Source of the DNA: Nevskia ramosa DSM 11499
Lineage (GTDB): Bacteria > Pseudomonadota > Gammaproteobacteria > Nevskiales > Nevskiaceae
Assembly: GCF_000420645.1 (NCBI RefSeq)
Contig: NZ_ATVI01000013.1
Span: forward strand, 62,001 to 126,000
Length of the DNA: 64,000 nt
Direction of reading: 5' to 3'
The notes beneath the pieces are model-generated. The model saw only the letters and a list, made by a program, of their open reading frames with translations, did not search any database and was not told the DNA's origin. Both the position numbers and the translations under genes were made by a program. Shown here one piece after another: positions 20,375-28,642 of the stretch. Each line of letters starts with the position of its first letter. The stretch's first letter is position 1.

Positions 20375-20773
20375 ATGTCCGTGAAGCCCGCGTCGTCCAA
20401 TCGCCCGCTGTCGCCGTTCATGATCGGCCCGTATTACAAGCCGCAGCTGACGTCGATGCTGTCGATCACCCACCGTCTGACCGGCCTCGCGCTGGCCTTC
20501 GGCACGATCTTCATCGCCGCCTGGGTCACCGCCGCCGCGACCAGCCCGGAGGTTTACGGTCAGTTCGCCTGGGCCGCCAACAGCATCATCGGCAAGCTGT
20601 TGCTGATCGCCTACACCTGGGCACTGGTCTATCACCTGTGCAATGGCATTCGCCACTTGTTCTGGGACACCGGCCGCGGCTTCGCGCTGAAATCGGCCTA
20701 CGCCAGCGGCTACGCCGTGGTCGGCGCCTCGGTGGTGCTGACCGCCGTGATCTGGATCGCCGCCTACGTTTGA
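20375..20773 (+). CDS. sdhC: Succinate dehydrogenase cytochrome b556 subunit
   Basis: Inner-membrane anchor of complex II, 132 residues with three helices. The N-terminal NRPLSPFMIGPY and SITHRLTGLAL match the quinone-site region of SdhC, and YHLCNGIRHLFWD holds the heme-b histidine. First structural subunit of the operon. Confidence 0.95.
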   Translation: MSVKPASSNRPLSPFMIGPYYKPQLTSMLSITHRLTGLALAFGTIFIAAWVTAAATSPEVYGQFAWAANSIIGKLLLIAYTWALVYHLCNGIRHLFWDTGRGFALKSAYASGYAVVGASVVLTAVIWIAAYV

Positions 20774-20787
20774 ATTTCCTGTCCAAG

Positions 20788-20860
20788 ACCCGGCCATCCA
20801 TGGCCTGGACTGTTCAATGGAACATTCTGGTCGAGATAGCGCCATCCACGGCGCGGAATG
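20788..20860. repeat. Two REP-like hairpins in the sdhC-sdhD gap
   Basis: GGCC-ATCCAT-GGCC (20792-20805) and GCGCC-ATCCAC-GGCGC (20839-20854, overlapping the listed loop by a base) each end close to a TGTTCAA sequence. The spacer also holds TGTTC-AATG-GAACA. The same ATCC-loop design occurs at 11383. They lengthen the sdhC-sdhD gap to 117 bases, which is unusual in an otherwise tight operon and may modulate mRNA stability. Confidence 0.5.
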
Positions 20861-20890
20861 TTCAAAAAATCACTTTATTGGGAGAGTGCT

Positions 20891-21271
20891 ATGAGTCTTA
20901 GATCCCCGCTGTCCCAGGCCCGCGGCCTGGGTTCGGCCAAGGACGGTGTCGGTCACTGGTGGATGCAGCGGATGACCGCCATCGCCCTGATTCCGCTGTC
21001 GCTGTGGTTCGTGTTCAGCCTGGTCCGCTTTCCGCTGCTCGACCACGCGACGATGGTTGCCTGGATTCACGCGCCGCTGGTCGCCGTGGCGCTGGTGCTG
21101 TTCTTCCTCGCGATGTTCTATCACGCAGCCCTCGGCGTTCAGGTGGTGATCGAGGATTACGTCGGCAATGAAGGCGTGAAGCTGGTCAGCATCGTGGTGA
21201 CCAAGTTCGCGCTGTTCGCATTCGGCGCAGCGGCCATCTTCGCCGTGCTCAAGATCGCCTTCGGAGCCTGA
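20891..21271 (+). CDS. sdhD: Succinate dehydrogenase membrane anchor subunit
   Basis: Three-helix anchor of complex II, about 126 residues. The motif [15 protein letters not shown] carries the heme-ligand histidine and the quinone-site region. The start MSLRSPL has a GGGAGAG ribosome-binding site eight bases upstream; the frame is open 11 codons further but without one. sdhA follows after five bases. Confidence 0.94.
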   Translation: MSLRSPLSQARGLGSAKDGVGHWWMQRMTAIALIPLSLWFVFSLVRFPLLDHATMVAWIHAPLVAVALVLFFLAMFYHAALGVQVVIEDYVGNEGVKLVSIVVTKFALFAFGAAAIFAVLKIAFGA

Positions 21272-21276
21272 TTCAA

Positions 21277-23064
21277 ATGACTTACAACATTGTTCATCAC
21301 GAATACGACGTCGTTGTCGTCGGCGCCGGCGGCGCTGGCTTGCGTGCCACCGTCGGCCTGTCCCAGGCCGGCCTGCGCACCGCCAACCTGACCAAGGTGT
21401 TCCCGACCCGTTCGCACACCGTTGCAGCCCAGGGCGGCATCTCCGCCGCACTCGCCAACATGGGCGAGGACGACTGGCGCTGGCACATGTACGACACCAT
21501 CAAGGGCTCCGACTGGCTCGGCGACCAGGATGCGATCCAGTACATGTGCCGCGAAGCGATCCCGGCGATCATCGAACTCGAACACTGGGGCGTGCCGTTC
21601 TCGCGCACCCCGGAAGGCAAAATCTACCAGCGTCCGTTCGGTGGCATGACCACCAACTACGGCGAAGGCACCGCGCAGCGCACCTGTGCTGCCGCTGACC
21701 GCACCGGCCACGCGATGCTGCACTCGCTGTACCAGCAGAGCCTCAAGAACAAGGCCGAGTTCTTCATCGAATACTTCGCCCTGGATCTGCTGACCGATGC
21801 CGATGGCTCGGTGCACGGCGTGCTGGCCTGGGATCTGGCCACCGGCAGCCTGCATCGCTTCCGCGCCAAGCAGGTCATCCTCGCCACCGGCGGCTACGGC
21901 CGCGCATATTTCTCGGCGACTTCGGCGCACACCTGCACCGGCGACGGCAATGCCATGGCGCAGCGCGCCGGCATTCCGCTGCAGGACATGGAGTTCGTGC
22001 AGTTCCACCCGACCGGCATCTACGGCTCGGGCTGCCTGATCACCGAAGGCGCGCGCGGCGAGGGTGGTTACCTCACCAACTCGAAGGGCGAGCGCTTCAT
22101 GGAGCGTTACGCGCCGAACCGCAAGGATCTCGCGTCGCGTGACGTCGTTTCGCGCTCGATGACCATCGAAATCCGCGAAGGCCGCGGCGTCGGTGCCGAA
22201 TCGGATCACATCCATCTGCATCTCGAACATCTCGGTCCGGACGTGCTGCACAAGCGTCTGCCGGGCATTTCCGAGACGGCGAAGATCTTCGCCAATGTCG
22301 ACGTCACCAAGGAGCCGATCCCGGTGCTGCCGACCGTCCACTACAACATGGGCGGCATCCCGACCAACTTCTACGGCGAAGTGGTCACCAGCCATGACGG
22401 CCAGACCGATACCATCATCCCGGGCCTGATGGCCGTCGGCGAAGCGGCCTGCGTGTCGGTGCACGGCGCCAACCGCCTCGGCTCGAACTCGCTGCTCGAT
22501 CTCGTCGTCTTCGGCCGCGCGGCTGCGCTGCACGCGGCGACCATCGTCAAGCCGGGTGCCAAGCACGGCAAGATTTCGGCCGCGTCGGAAGAGCAGGCGA
22601 TTGCCCGTTTCGACAAGCTGCGTCACTCGAACACCGGTGCGCGCGGCACGGCGGAAATTCGTCTGGAAATGCAGAAGACGATGCAGAGCCACGCGGCGGT
22701 GTTCCGCACCTCGACTTCGCTGACCGAAGGCGTGGCGAAGATGAAGAAGACCATCGAATCGTTCGCCGACGTGAAAGTCAGCGACAGTTCGCTGGTCTGG
22801 AATTCGGACCTGATGGAAACCCTGGAACTCGACAACCTGCTCGGTCAGGCTCTGGTCACGGTGGCTTCCGCCGAGAACCGCCATGAATCGCGTGGCGCCC
22901 ACGCCCACGAGGATTTCCCGGATCGCAGCGACAGCGAGTGGACCAAGCACACGCTGGCCTGGCGGCCTGAGGCAACGAGCGTTGCCTTCGGCTATCGCCC
23001 GGTGCACATGACCGTGCTCGATGACGAAGCCAAGGTCATCCCGCCGCAGAAGCGCACCTACTAA
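21277..23064 (+). CDS. sdhA: Succinate dehydrogenase flavoprotein subunit
   Basis: Oxidises succinate to fumarate on the cytoplasmic face; 595 residues, normal length. The dinucleotide fold is [13 protein letters not shown], the FAD-linked His is H47 in [10 protein letters not shown], and [19 protein letters not shown] is the conserved capping/C-terminal segment. Covalent flavination normally needs SdhE, encoded 2.6 kb downstream. An antisense frame of similar length is a coding shadow. Confidence 0.97.
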   Translation: MTYNIVHHEYDVVVVGAGGAGLRATVGLSQAGLRTANLTKVFPTRSHTVAAQGGISAALANMGEDDWRWHMYDTIKGSDWLGDQDAIQYMCREAIPAIIELEHWGVPFSRTPEGKIYQRPFGGMTTNYGEGTAQRTCAAADRTGHAMLHSLYQQSLKNKAEFFIEYFALDLLTDADGSVHGVLAWDLATGSLHRFRAKQVILATGGYGRAYFSATSAHTCTGDGNAMAQRAGIPLQDMEFVQFHPTGIYGSGCLITEGARGEGGYLTNSKGERFMERYAPNRKDLASRDVVSRSMTIEIREGRGVGAESDHIHLHLEHLGPDVLHKRLPGISETAKIFANVDVTKEPIPVLPTVHYNMGGIPTNFYGEVVTSHDGQTDTIIPGLMAVGEAACVSVHGANRLGSNSLLDLVVFGRAAALHAATIVKPGAKHGKISAASEEQAIARFDKLRHSNTGARGTAEIRLEMQKTMQSHAAVFRTSTSLTEGVAKMKKTIESFADVKVSDSSLVWNSDLMETLELDNLLGQALVTVASAENRHESRGAHAHEDFPDRSDSEWTKHTLAWRPEATSVAFGYRPVHMTVLDDEAKVIPPQKRTY

Positions 23065-23096
23065 GGTCCGCGAACGAGCATGACCGGAAAGCACTC

Positions 23097-23600
23097 ATGA
23101 ATCGCGGCCTGATCATCGGCGTGGTCGTGGTGCTGCTGATCGCCGTGATGGCGGTCCTGGTGTCGCCGCTGCTCGGCCTGCAGGGCTTGCGCGATGCCCT
23201 GGCGTCGCGCAACGGCGAAGCGCTGGCCGAGCATGTCGATGCCGATCGTCTGCGCAGCAACGTCGGCGCGCGCATCCACGCGCGCTACGCGCAGACCGGC
23301 GTCAAGGTGCCGGTGGAGCCGCTGGTCGAACGCCTGCTGACACCGGCTGGTCTGGTCGCCGCGATCTGCGATGGCGGCGCGCTGACGGTGCAGGGCACGG
23401 TGCCGACCAATTGCGACATTCACGGTGGTCTGGGCGATGTCCGCTTCGAATCCGCCAATCGTTTCAGCGCCGCGCTGAGCCGCAGTGGTCAGGTCGCGGC
23501 GACCATCGTCATGGATCGCGCCGGCCTGCGCTGGCGGCTGGTGGACATCGTGTTGCCGGCCGCCGCCTATGACCAGCTCAAAGATGCTGTCCTGAACTAG
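23097..23600 (+). CDS. DUF2939-like membrane-anchored protein inside the sdh operon
   Basis: 167 residues: one N-terminal helix ([17 protein letters not shown]), then [33 protein letters not shown], which resembles the DUF2939 pattern of a helix followed by a short domain in which residues accumulate over repeated use of a YxxxxxRxxVxxxDxxxLxxxVDF-like segment. Likely periplasmic domain on a single anchor. It sits between sdhA and sdhB with gaps of 32 and 58 bases, same strand, so it is probably co-transcribed. A role in SDH biogenesis is possible but only suggested by position. Confidence 0.6.
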   Translation: MNRGLIIGVVVVLLIAVMAVLVSPLLGLQGLRDALASRNGEALAEHVDADRLRSNVGARIHARYAQTGVKVPVEPLVERLLTPAGLVAAICDGGALTVQGTVPTNCDIHGGLGDVRFESANRFSAALSRSGQVAATIVMDRAGLRWRLVDIVLPAAAYDQLKDAVLN

Positions 23601-23610
23601 CACTTCTTTT

Positions 23611-23646
23611 CAGATTCCCAATCAGATTCAAATTCAGATTCAACTT
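23611..23646 (+). repeat. Three 12-bp tandem repeats before sdhB
   Basis: CAGATTC recurs at 23611, 23623 and 23635 with an exact 12-base period, directly upstream of the AGGAGC ribosome-binding site of sdhB. The stretch is AT-rich compared with the genes around it and should be unstructured, which could aid sdhB translation. Confidence 0.6.
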
Positions 23647-23658
23647 AGGAGCAACCTC

Positions 23659-24444
23659 ATGGCACAGCTCACCCTTCCGAAGAACTCGACGATCGACCGC
23701 AGCGCCGGCAAGGTTTTCAAGGCGCCGGCCGGCACCAAGAACGTTCGCGCGTTCAAGATCTATCGCTACGATCCGGACACCCAGGCCAATCCACGCGTCG
23801 ATACCTACGAGATCGACATGGACAAGTGCGGCCCGATGGTTCTCGACGCGCTGATCAAGATCAAGAGCGAGATGGACGCCAGCCTGACCTTCCGCCGCAG
23901 CTGTCGCGAAGGCATCTGCGGCTCCTGCGCGATGAACATCGACGGCACCAACACCCTGGCCTGCACCAAGGCCTGCGACGAGGTGAAGGGTGAGGTCAAG
24001 ATCTACCCGCTGCCGCACATGCCGGTGATCAAGGACCTGATTCCGGACCTGACCCATTTCTACGCCCAGTACGCGTCTGTCGAGCCGTGGCTGAAGACCG
24101 ACACGCCAGCGCCGACCCGCGAGCGCCTGCAGAGCGAGGAAGACCGCGCCAAGCTCGACGGCCTGTACGAGTGCATCCTGTGCGCCTGCTGCTCGACCAG
24201 CTGCCCGAGCTACTGGTGGAACGGCGACCGCTACCTCGGCCCAGCCGTGCTGATGGCCGCCTACCGCTGGCTGGTCGATTCCCGCGACGAAGCCACCGGC
24301 GAGCGTCTGGACCAGCTCGAAGATCCGTTCAAGCTCTATCGCTGCCACACGATCATGAACTGCGCGAAGACCTGCCCGAAGGGTCTGAACCCGGCGCTGG
24401 CGATTGCCGAGACGAAGAAGATGCTGGTCGAGCGTCGCGGCTAG
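23659..24444 (+). CDS. sdhB: Succinate dehydrogenase iron-sulfur subunit
   Basis: Electron-transfer subunit of complex II, 261 residues. The plant-type [2Fe-2S] site is CREGICGSC with a distal Cys in TLACTKAC. The [4Fe-4S] and [3Fe-4S] sites are [12 protein letters not shown] and [20 protein letters not shown] precedes the ATG. It ends the operon before a strong terminator. Confidence 0.97.
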   Translation: MAQLTLPKNSTIDRSAGKVFKAPAGTKNVRAFKIYRYDPDTQANPRVDTYEIDMDKCGPMVLDALIKIKSEMDASLTFRRSCREGICGSCAMNIDGTNTLACTKACDEVKGEVKIYPLPHMPVIKDLIPDLTHFYAQYASVEPWLKTDTPAPTRERLQSEEDRAKLDGLYECILCACCSTSCPSYWWNGDRYLGPAVLMAAYRWLVDSRDEATGERLDQLEDPFKLYRCHTIMNCAKTCPKGLNPALAIAETKKMLVERRG

Positions 24445-24466
24445 AAGCAGCATGCGTTGCCCTCAG

Positions 24467-24490
24467 AGGCGGCCTTCGGGCCGCCTTTTT
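24467..24490 (+). terminator. Rho-independent terminator of the sdh operon
   Basis: An 8-bp stem AGGCGGCC / GGCCGCCT with a TTCG tetraloop, followed by TTTTT, 23 bases after the sdhB stop. Confidence 0.92.
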
Positions 24491-24583
24491 CGTTGGCGCA
24501 GAAAAAGCGCGCACCCCTGTCGATTTCGGGTCTGCCCGTTCGTCGAGTCATGGAAGCCATCACCATTCGAACGGAGAACGAGC

Positions 24584-25201
24584 ATGAAGATCTACTGGTT
24601 CAAGGCGCAGGCGCCGCTGCGGGTCCTGGCGCTGGTCAAGCATCTCGGCATCGAGGCCGAGCTGGTCGAAGTCGACATGATGGCCGGCGGGCTCAGGGCG
24701 CCGGATTACGCAGCGCTCAATCCCAACCTGAAAGCCCCGACCCTGGTCGACGGCGATCAGGCGCTGTGGGAATCGTCGGCGATCATGGCGGCGCTGTGCA
24801 TCAGGGCGGGCTCCGATCTGTGGCCGGCGAACGATCCGGCGGAGCAAGTGGAAGTGCTGCGCTGGCTATCGTGGAACGACGGTCACTGGGCGCAGGCGGT
24901 CGGGCCGTTCTACTTCGAGCACGTCGTCAAGGCAACGTTTGGTATCGGGCCGGCGGATGTCGAAGGCCTGAAATCGGGCGTTGCGGATGTCCTCAAATTC
25001 GCGAGAGTGCTGGACGGCCATCTGGCCGGCCGCAGCCATGTCGCCTGCGGCCGGCTGACCATCGCCGACTTCCAGCTGGCTTCGATGGCGCGCTACTGGC
25101 GGGAATCGCAGATGCCGCTGTCCGGCTTCACCAACATCGTTCGCTGGCTCGACGGCCTGATGCAGATTCCGGCCTGGGCCGATCCCTGGCCCGCGAAATA
25201 G
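24584..25201 (+). CDS. Glutathione S-transferase-like protein
   Basis: 205 residues with a thioredoxin-fold N-terminal half (MKIYWFKAQAPLRVLALVKHLG, then NPNLKAPTLVDGDQALWESSAIM, the conserved cis-Pro and E-S glutathione-binding pair) and a helical C-terminal half with LTIADFQLAS, the usual N-capping motif. The start has an ACGGAGAACG ribosome-binding site. It has its own short leader after the sdh terminator. Substrate unknown. Confidence 0.85.
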   Translation: MKIYWFKAQAPLRVLALVKHLGIEAELVEVDMMAGGLRAPDYAALNPNLKAPTLVDGDQALWESSAIMAALCIRAGSDLWPANDPAEQVEVLRWLSWNDGHWAQAVGPFYFEHVVKATFGIGPADVEGLKSGVADVLKFARVLDGHLAGRSHVACGRLTIADFQLASMARYWRESQMPLSGFTNIVRWLDGLMQIPAWADPWPAK

Positions 25202-25242
25202 GTAGCCTGTGCCCGGGCCAAAGTGCAGCGGGAACCATCGAC

Positions 25243-25602
25243 ATGAGTCTGAGCGACGACGATCGTGAGATCGACACGCTGCGCAAGCAGATTCCGTCAT
25301 TCGCATGCCGGTCCGGCTGCCATGACTGCTGCGGCCCGGTCACTGCGTCGTCGACCGAGATGGCGCGGTTGCCGCGCAAGAGTTCAGCGGCGCGCGATGC
25401 AGCGCTGGCCGAACTGAGTTGCACGCATCTCGGCGAGAACGGCTGCACGGTCTACGACGAGCGGCCGCTGATCTGCCGCCTGTTCGGCACCACGCCGCGG
25501 CTGCCGTGCCCGAATGGCGCGCGGCCGGAAGTGATGATCGATCCGAAAGTCGAGCAGCAGATTCACTGGTTTGCGCGGCGCACGCGGCAGGTGCTGGTGT
25601 AG
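25243..25602 (+). CDS. YkgJ-family cysteine-cluster protein
   Basis: 119 residues with the spaced cysteines of the YkgJ (CxxCxxxCC) family: FACRSGCHDCCGP near the N-terminus, then SCTHLGENGCTVYDERPLICRLFG and LPCPNG. The family is thought to bind zinc or iron; its biochemical role is not settled. The start follows the GST-like gene by 41 bases. Some members act near Fe-S assembly genes, which fits the neighbourhood, but that is only context. Confidence 0.8.
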   Translation: MSLSDDDREIDTLRKQIPSFACRSGCHDCCGPVTASSTEMARLPRKSSAARDAALAELSCTHLGENGCTVYDERPLICRLFGTTPRLPCPNGARPEVMIDPKVEQQIHWFARRTRQVLV

Positions 25603-25654
25603 CGACCGCACCATCAGGCGATAATCCGCCACCCCCTTTCCACCCCTCCCATCC

Positions 25655-25888
25655 ATGAGCGATCTCGCCCGTCTCCGCTTCCTGTGCCGCCGCGGCATGA
25701 AGGAACTCGATGTGCTGTTCGGCGGCTATCTCGCCCGCCATTACGAGACCGCCAGCCCCGACGACCAGTGGGTATTCCTGCGCCTGCTCGAATGCGAAGA
25801 CCCGGATCTCTGGGCCTGGATCATCGGCCAGACCCCGCCTCCTACCCCATACGCCCATGTCATCGAACAGCTTCAGCGCAACGATTGA
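25655..25888 (+). CDS. sdhE: FAD assembly factor SdhE
   Basis: 77-residue homologue of YgfY/SDHAF2, which helps attach FAD covalently to SdhA and FrdA. The diagnostic RGMKELD lies near residue 13, followed by FGGYLARHY and the helical DDQWVFLRLLECEDPDLWAWI. It overlaps the next gene by 32 bases, the same partner arrangement (sdhE-ygfX) as in E. coli. Confidence 0.93.
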   Translation: MSDLARLRFLCRRGMKELDVLFGGYLARHYETASPDDQWVFLRLLECEDPDLWAWIIGQTPPPTPYAHVIEQLQRND

Positions 25889-26330
25889 TCTGCGTCCGCG
25901 CGCCAGCCTGCGTGGTCTGCAGGGGCTGGTGATCGTCCATATCGTCGCCGCGGCGCTGGTCTTTGCCGCGCAGCCGCCGGACAGCTCCGGCCTGCTGCTG
26001 TCCGGCCTGTTGATGCTGTCCTGGTTCAGCCTGCGCCGGCATACCTTGCTCGGCTTCGGGCCGAAGGCGCTGACCCGGCTGACCTGGCATGCAGCGGACC
26101 ACACCGGCAGCGCGAAGTGGACCGTCGAGAACGGCAACGGCGCGTCCTTCGAGGCGACCTTGCTGCCGTCGAGCATCGTCAAAAGCCAGCTGATGCTGCT
26201 GAACTTCCAGCTCGCTGACGGCGTGCGCCGCAGCCGCGCGCTGTTCGGTGACGAGGCCGACCCGGAACTGTTGCGCCGTCTGCGCGCACGTCTGCTGTCC
26301 GGCGAAGCCCTGGCCAAGCCGAAGACGTGA
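25857..26330 (+). CDS. ygfX: YgfX (CptA-like) membrane protein
   Basis: 157 residues with two adjacent helices near the N-terminus (about 20-55: VIVHIVAAALVFAA and LLLSGLLMLSWFSL) and a soluble C-terminal half, the YgfX layout. In E. coli YgfX has been reported as a cell-division inhibitor paired with SdhE; its relevance to SDH is still debated. The start at 25857 lies inside sdhE, so translation is probably coupled. The gene ends in GTGA, which starts the next gene. Confidence 0.75.
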   Translation: MSSNSFSATIDLRPRASLRGLQGLVIVHIVAAALVFAAQPPDSSGLLLSGLLMLSWFSLRRHTLLGFGPKALTRLTWHAADHTGSAKWTVENGNGASFEATLLPSSIVKSQLMLLNFQLADGVRRSRALFGDEADPELLRRLRARLLSGEALAKPKT

Positions 26331-27226
26331 GCGGTGACTCCTTGCGGCTGACGCTCGACTATCAGCCGCCGCTGGCCTGGGACGCGCTGCTCGGCTTTCT
26401 CGGCGGCCGTGGTGCGGCCGGTGTCGAAGCGGTGGTCGATGGCCGTTATCTGCGCACCGTCAATCTGGCCGGCGCGCGTGGCTGGCTCGCGGTGTCGGCC
26501 ACGAAAAGGGTCGATCAGCTGGCCGTCGAGCTGTCGCCATCGCTGGAGCCGGTGCTGCCGCTGCTGACCGCGAAGCTGCGCCAGCTGCTCGATCTCGAAG
26601 CCGATCCGATCGCAATCGCCGCCGTGCTCGGCCGGGATGCGCGGCTGGCGCCGGTGATCAATGCAACACCTGGCCTGAGAGTGCCCGGCGGTTTCGACGG
26701 CTTCGAGCTGGTGCTGCGCGCCATCGTTGGCCAGCAGGTCACGGTCAAGGCGGCGACCACCTTGTTCAGCCGCTTCGCCGCAGCGTTCGGCGAGCCGGTG
26801 GCAACACCATTCGCCGAGCTGAAGTTCTTCAGTCCCAAGGCCGCGCTGATCGCCGACGCCGAGCTGCAGACCCTGATCAATCTCGGCCTGACCCAGCGTC
26901 GCGCGACCAGCATCCACGCCGTCGCCAAAGCCTATGTCGCCGGCCAACTGGTGCTCGAGCCGGGCTGCGATCACGCCGTCGAGCTGGAACGTTTCCGCGC
27001 GATTCCCGGCATTGGCCACTGGACGTCGAACTATGTCGCGATGCGCGCGCTCCGTGATGCGGACGCGTTCCCGACCGGCGATCTGGCGCTGTGCAACGCC
27101 CTCGGCGGCATCAAGCCGAAAGCGGCCGATGCCGCCGCCGAAGCCTGGCGGCCGTACCGTGCCTACGCGGCGCTGTATCTGTGGCGCTTGCTGCGCATGG
27201 GCACCAACACCGAGGCCGGCGGATGA
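26327..27226 (+). CDS. AlkA-type DNA-3-methyladenine glycosylase II
   Basis: 299 residues: AlkA N-terminal domain (about 1-105) and a helix-hairpin-helix GPD domain (about 115-290). LRAIVGQQVTVKAAT is the family core, and FRAIPGIGHWTSNYVAMRAL is the HhH with the catalytic Asp in the following DADAFPTGDLAL. It removes alkylated purines from DNA. It lacks the Ada N-terminal module seen in fused Ada-AlkA proteins. GTG start overlapping the ygfX stop and ATGA overlap with the next gene show tight coupling. Confidence 0.9.
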   Translation: MSGDSLRLTLDYQPPLAWDALLGFLGGRGAAGVEAVVDGRYLRTVNLAGARGWLAVSATKRVDQLAVELSPSLEPVLPLLTAKLRQLLDLEADPIAIAAVLGRDARLAPVINATPGLRVPGGFDGFELVLRAIVGQQVTVKAATTLFSRFAAAFGEPVATPFAELKFFSPKAALIADAELQTLINLGLTQRRATSIHAVAKAYVAGQLVLEPGCDHAVELERFRAIPGIGHWTSNYVAMRALRDADAFPTGDLALCNALGGIKPKAADAAAEAWRPYRAYAALYLWRLLRMGTNTEAGG

Positions 27227-27768
27227 GCCTGAGCAAGCACGAACTGAAGCAGGCAGTGGCCGGCGTGACCGCGACGACAGCGAAGCCGGCAACGATCTAC
27301 TGCATCACGCCGAGCCCGATCGGCGAGCTGCTGCTGTTCGGCAATGGTCGGGCTTTACAGGGCCTTTATATGGAGAGCCAGGAGGTCTGGCCACAGAAGC
27401 AGCCGGACTGGCGCTGGGACGAGGCGCCGTTCAAGGCGGTGATCACGCAGCTGCGCGAATACTTCGATCGCAAGCGAACGAGCTTCGATCTGCCGCTGGC
27501 GCCGGTCGGCACCGCGTTCCAGCAAAGAGTCTGGACCGCACTGCTGGAGCTTCCCTTCGGCGTCACCACCAGCTACGGCGAACTGGCGACTCGGCTCGGC
27601 GATGCCAAGGCTTCGCGCGCCGTAGGCCTCGCCAACGGCCGCAATCCGATCTCGATCATCGTGCCCTGCCATCGGGTGATCGGCGCCAACGGCAATCTCA
27701 CCGGTTACGGCGGCGGCCTGGAACGCAAGGAATGGCTGCTGCGCCATGAAGGCGCGCTGCTGCTTTGA
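27223..27768 (+). CDS. ogt: Methylated-DNA--protein-cysteine methyltransferase
   Basis: About 181 residues. The suicide acceptor is the Cys in PCHRVIG near the C-terminus, in the stretch NPISIIVPCHRVIGANG; GTAFQQRVWTALLELPFG is the DNA-binding wing entry. It repairs O6-methylguanine directly. It is a stand-alone form without the Ada regulatory domain. With the AlkA-like gene it makes a two-gene alkylation-repair unit, start overlapping by ATGA. Confidence 0.93.
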   Translation: MSLSKHELKQAVAGVTATTAKPATIYCITPSPIGELLLFGNGRALQGLYMESQEVWPQKQPDWRWDEAPFKAVITQLREYFDRKRTSFDLPLAPVGTAFQQRVWTALLELPFGVTTSYGELATRLGDAKASRAVGLANGRNPISIIVPCHRVIGANGNLTGYGGGLERKEWLLRHEGALLL

Positions 27769-27821
27769 GCCTGAGGGACGCAGGGCAATACGTCATCCGC
27801 CCCCGCGCAGCACGGCCACCG

Positions 27822-27837
27822 TGGTATGACCATTGCT
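27822..27837 (+). promoter_or_regulatory. Sigma-54 promoter of ureG
   Basis: TGGTATGACCATTGCT matches the -24/-12 consensus TGGCACG-N4-TTGCW except for two C-to-T changes, with the critical GG and GC 10 bases apart. The ureG start lies 48 bases after the -12 GC, as in the atzF promoter. A half-site TACGTCA at 27789 matches the arm of the palindrome upstream of atzF. Confidence 0.65.
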
Positions 27838-27883
27838 GCAAGCTGCAGTGACTTCTTCAGCACCGAATCAGGACGAACGAACA

Positions 27884-28507
27884 ATGACGACACGGACCGA
27901 AGCACTGCGGCTGGGCGTGGGCGGGCCAGTGGGCTCGGGCAAGACCGCGCTGGTCGACAGCCTGTGCAAGCGCATGCGCGCCGACTACAACATCGCCGTG
28001 GTCACCAATGACATCTACACCCGCGAGGATCAGGAATTCCTGATCCGCAGCGCAGCACTGGCGCCGGAGCGCATCCGCGGTGTCGAGACCGGCGGCTGCC
28101 CGCACACGGCGATCCGCGAAGATGCCTCGATGAACCTCGCGGCGATCGACGAGCTGAACAAGGACTTCGCCGACCTCGATCTGATCATCGTCGAGAGCGG
28201 CGGCGACAACCTCGCCGCGACCTTCAGCCCCGAGTTGTCCGACCTCACGCTGTACGTGATCGACGTCGCCGCCGGTGACAAGATTCCGCGCAAGGGCGGG
28301 CCGGGCATCACCAAATCCGATCTGCTGATCATCAACAAGATCGACCTGGCGCCCTACGTCGGCGCGTCGCTCGAAGTGATGGATCGCGACGCGAAGAAGA
28401 TGCGCGGCGAGCGGCCGTTCGTGTTCACCAACCTGAAGACCGGCGTGGGGCTGGACGAGGTGGTCGCGTTCATTGTTCGGCAGGGGATGCTGGCAGCCAC
28501 AGCCTGA
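27884..28507 (+). CDS. ureG: Urease accessory GTPase UreG
   Basis: About 207 residues. SIMIBI-class GTPase that delivers nickel to apo-urease with UreD, UreF and UreE. P-loop [10 protein letters not shown], metal-binding CPH in [25 protein letters not shown] and [10 protein letters not shown] are the family motifs. The start MTTRTEAL is family-like. It is cut off from the rest of the urease genes: they lie on the other strand from 33769, with a patatin and a protease between. It has its own sigma-54-like promoter. Confidence 0.96.
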   Translation: MTTRTEALRLGVGGPVGSGKTALVDSLCKRMRADYNIAVVTNDIYTREDQEFLIRSAALAPERIRGVETGGCPHTAIREDASMNLAAIDELNKDFADLDLIIVESGGDNLAATFSPELSDLTLYVIDVAAGDKIPRKGGPGITKSDLLIINKIDLAPYVGASLEVMDRDAKKMRGERPFVFTNLKTGVGLDEVVAFIVRQGMLAATA

Positions 28508-28534
28508 GCCGGAAAAAGTCTGGCCCGAGGAATT

Positions 28535-28623
28535 CGTCATTCCCGCGCAGGCGGGAATCCAGTTCTGACGTTTGCGCGTCGCTGGCTACAGAGAACTGGA
28601 TCCCCGCCTGCGCGGGGATGACG
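28535..28623. repeat. REP/MITE-type inverted repeat
   Basis: Arms of about 32 bases (28535-28566 and 28592-28623) pair imperfectly, with an inner palindrome CCCGCGCAGGCGGG. This CGTCATTCCCGCG-type unit is a widespread class of extragenic repeat in high-GC proteobacteria. It separates the convergent ureG and patatin genes and may act as a terminator. Confidence 0.8.
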
Positions 28624-28642
28624 ATGATTGCAGAGACCGGCA

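Noticed and set aside
21157-23094. A 645-codon open frame antisense to sdhA
   Set aside because: Mirror of sdhA codon usage; no family motif, no ribosome-binding site, and overlaps a conserved enzyme fully.
24457-25602. A single 381-codon frame joining the region of the GST-like gene and the YkgJ-like gene
   Set aside because: Only its last 119 codons code for the YkgJ-type protein; the front part is an off-frame reading of the GST-like gene.
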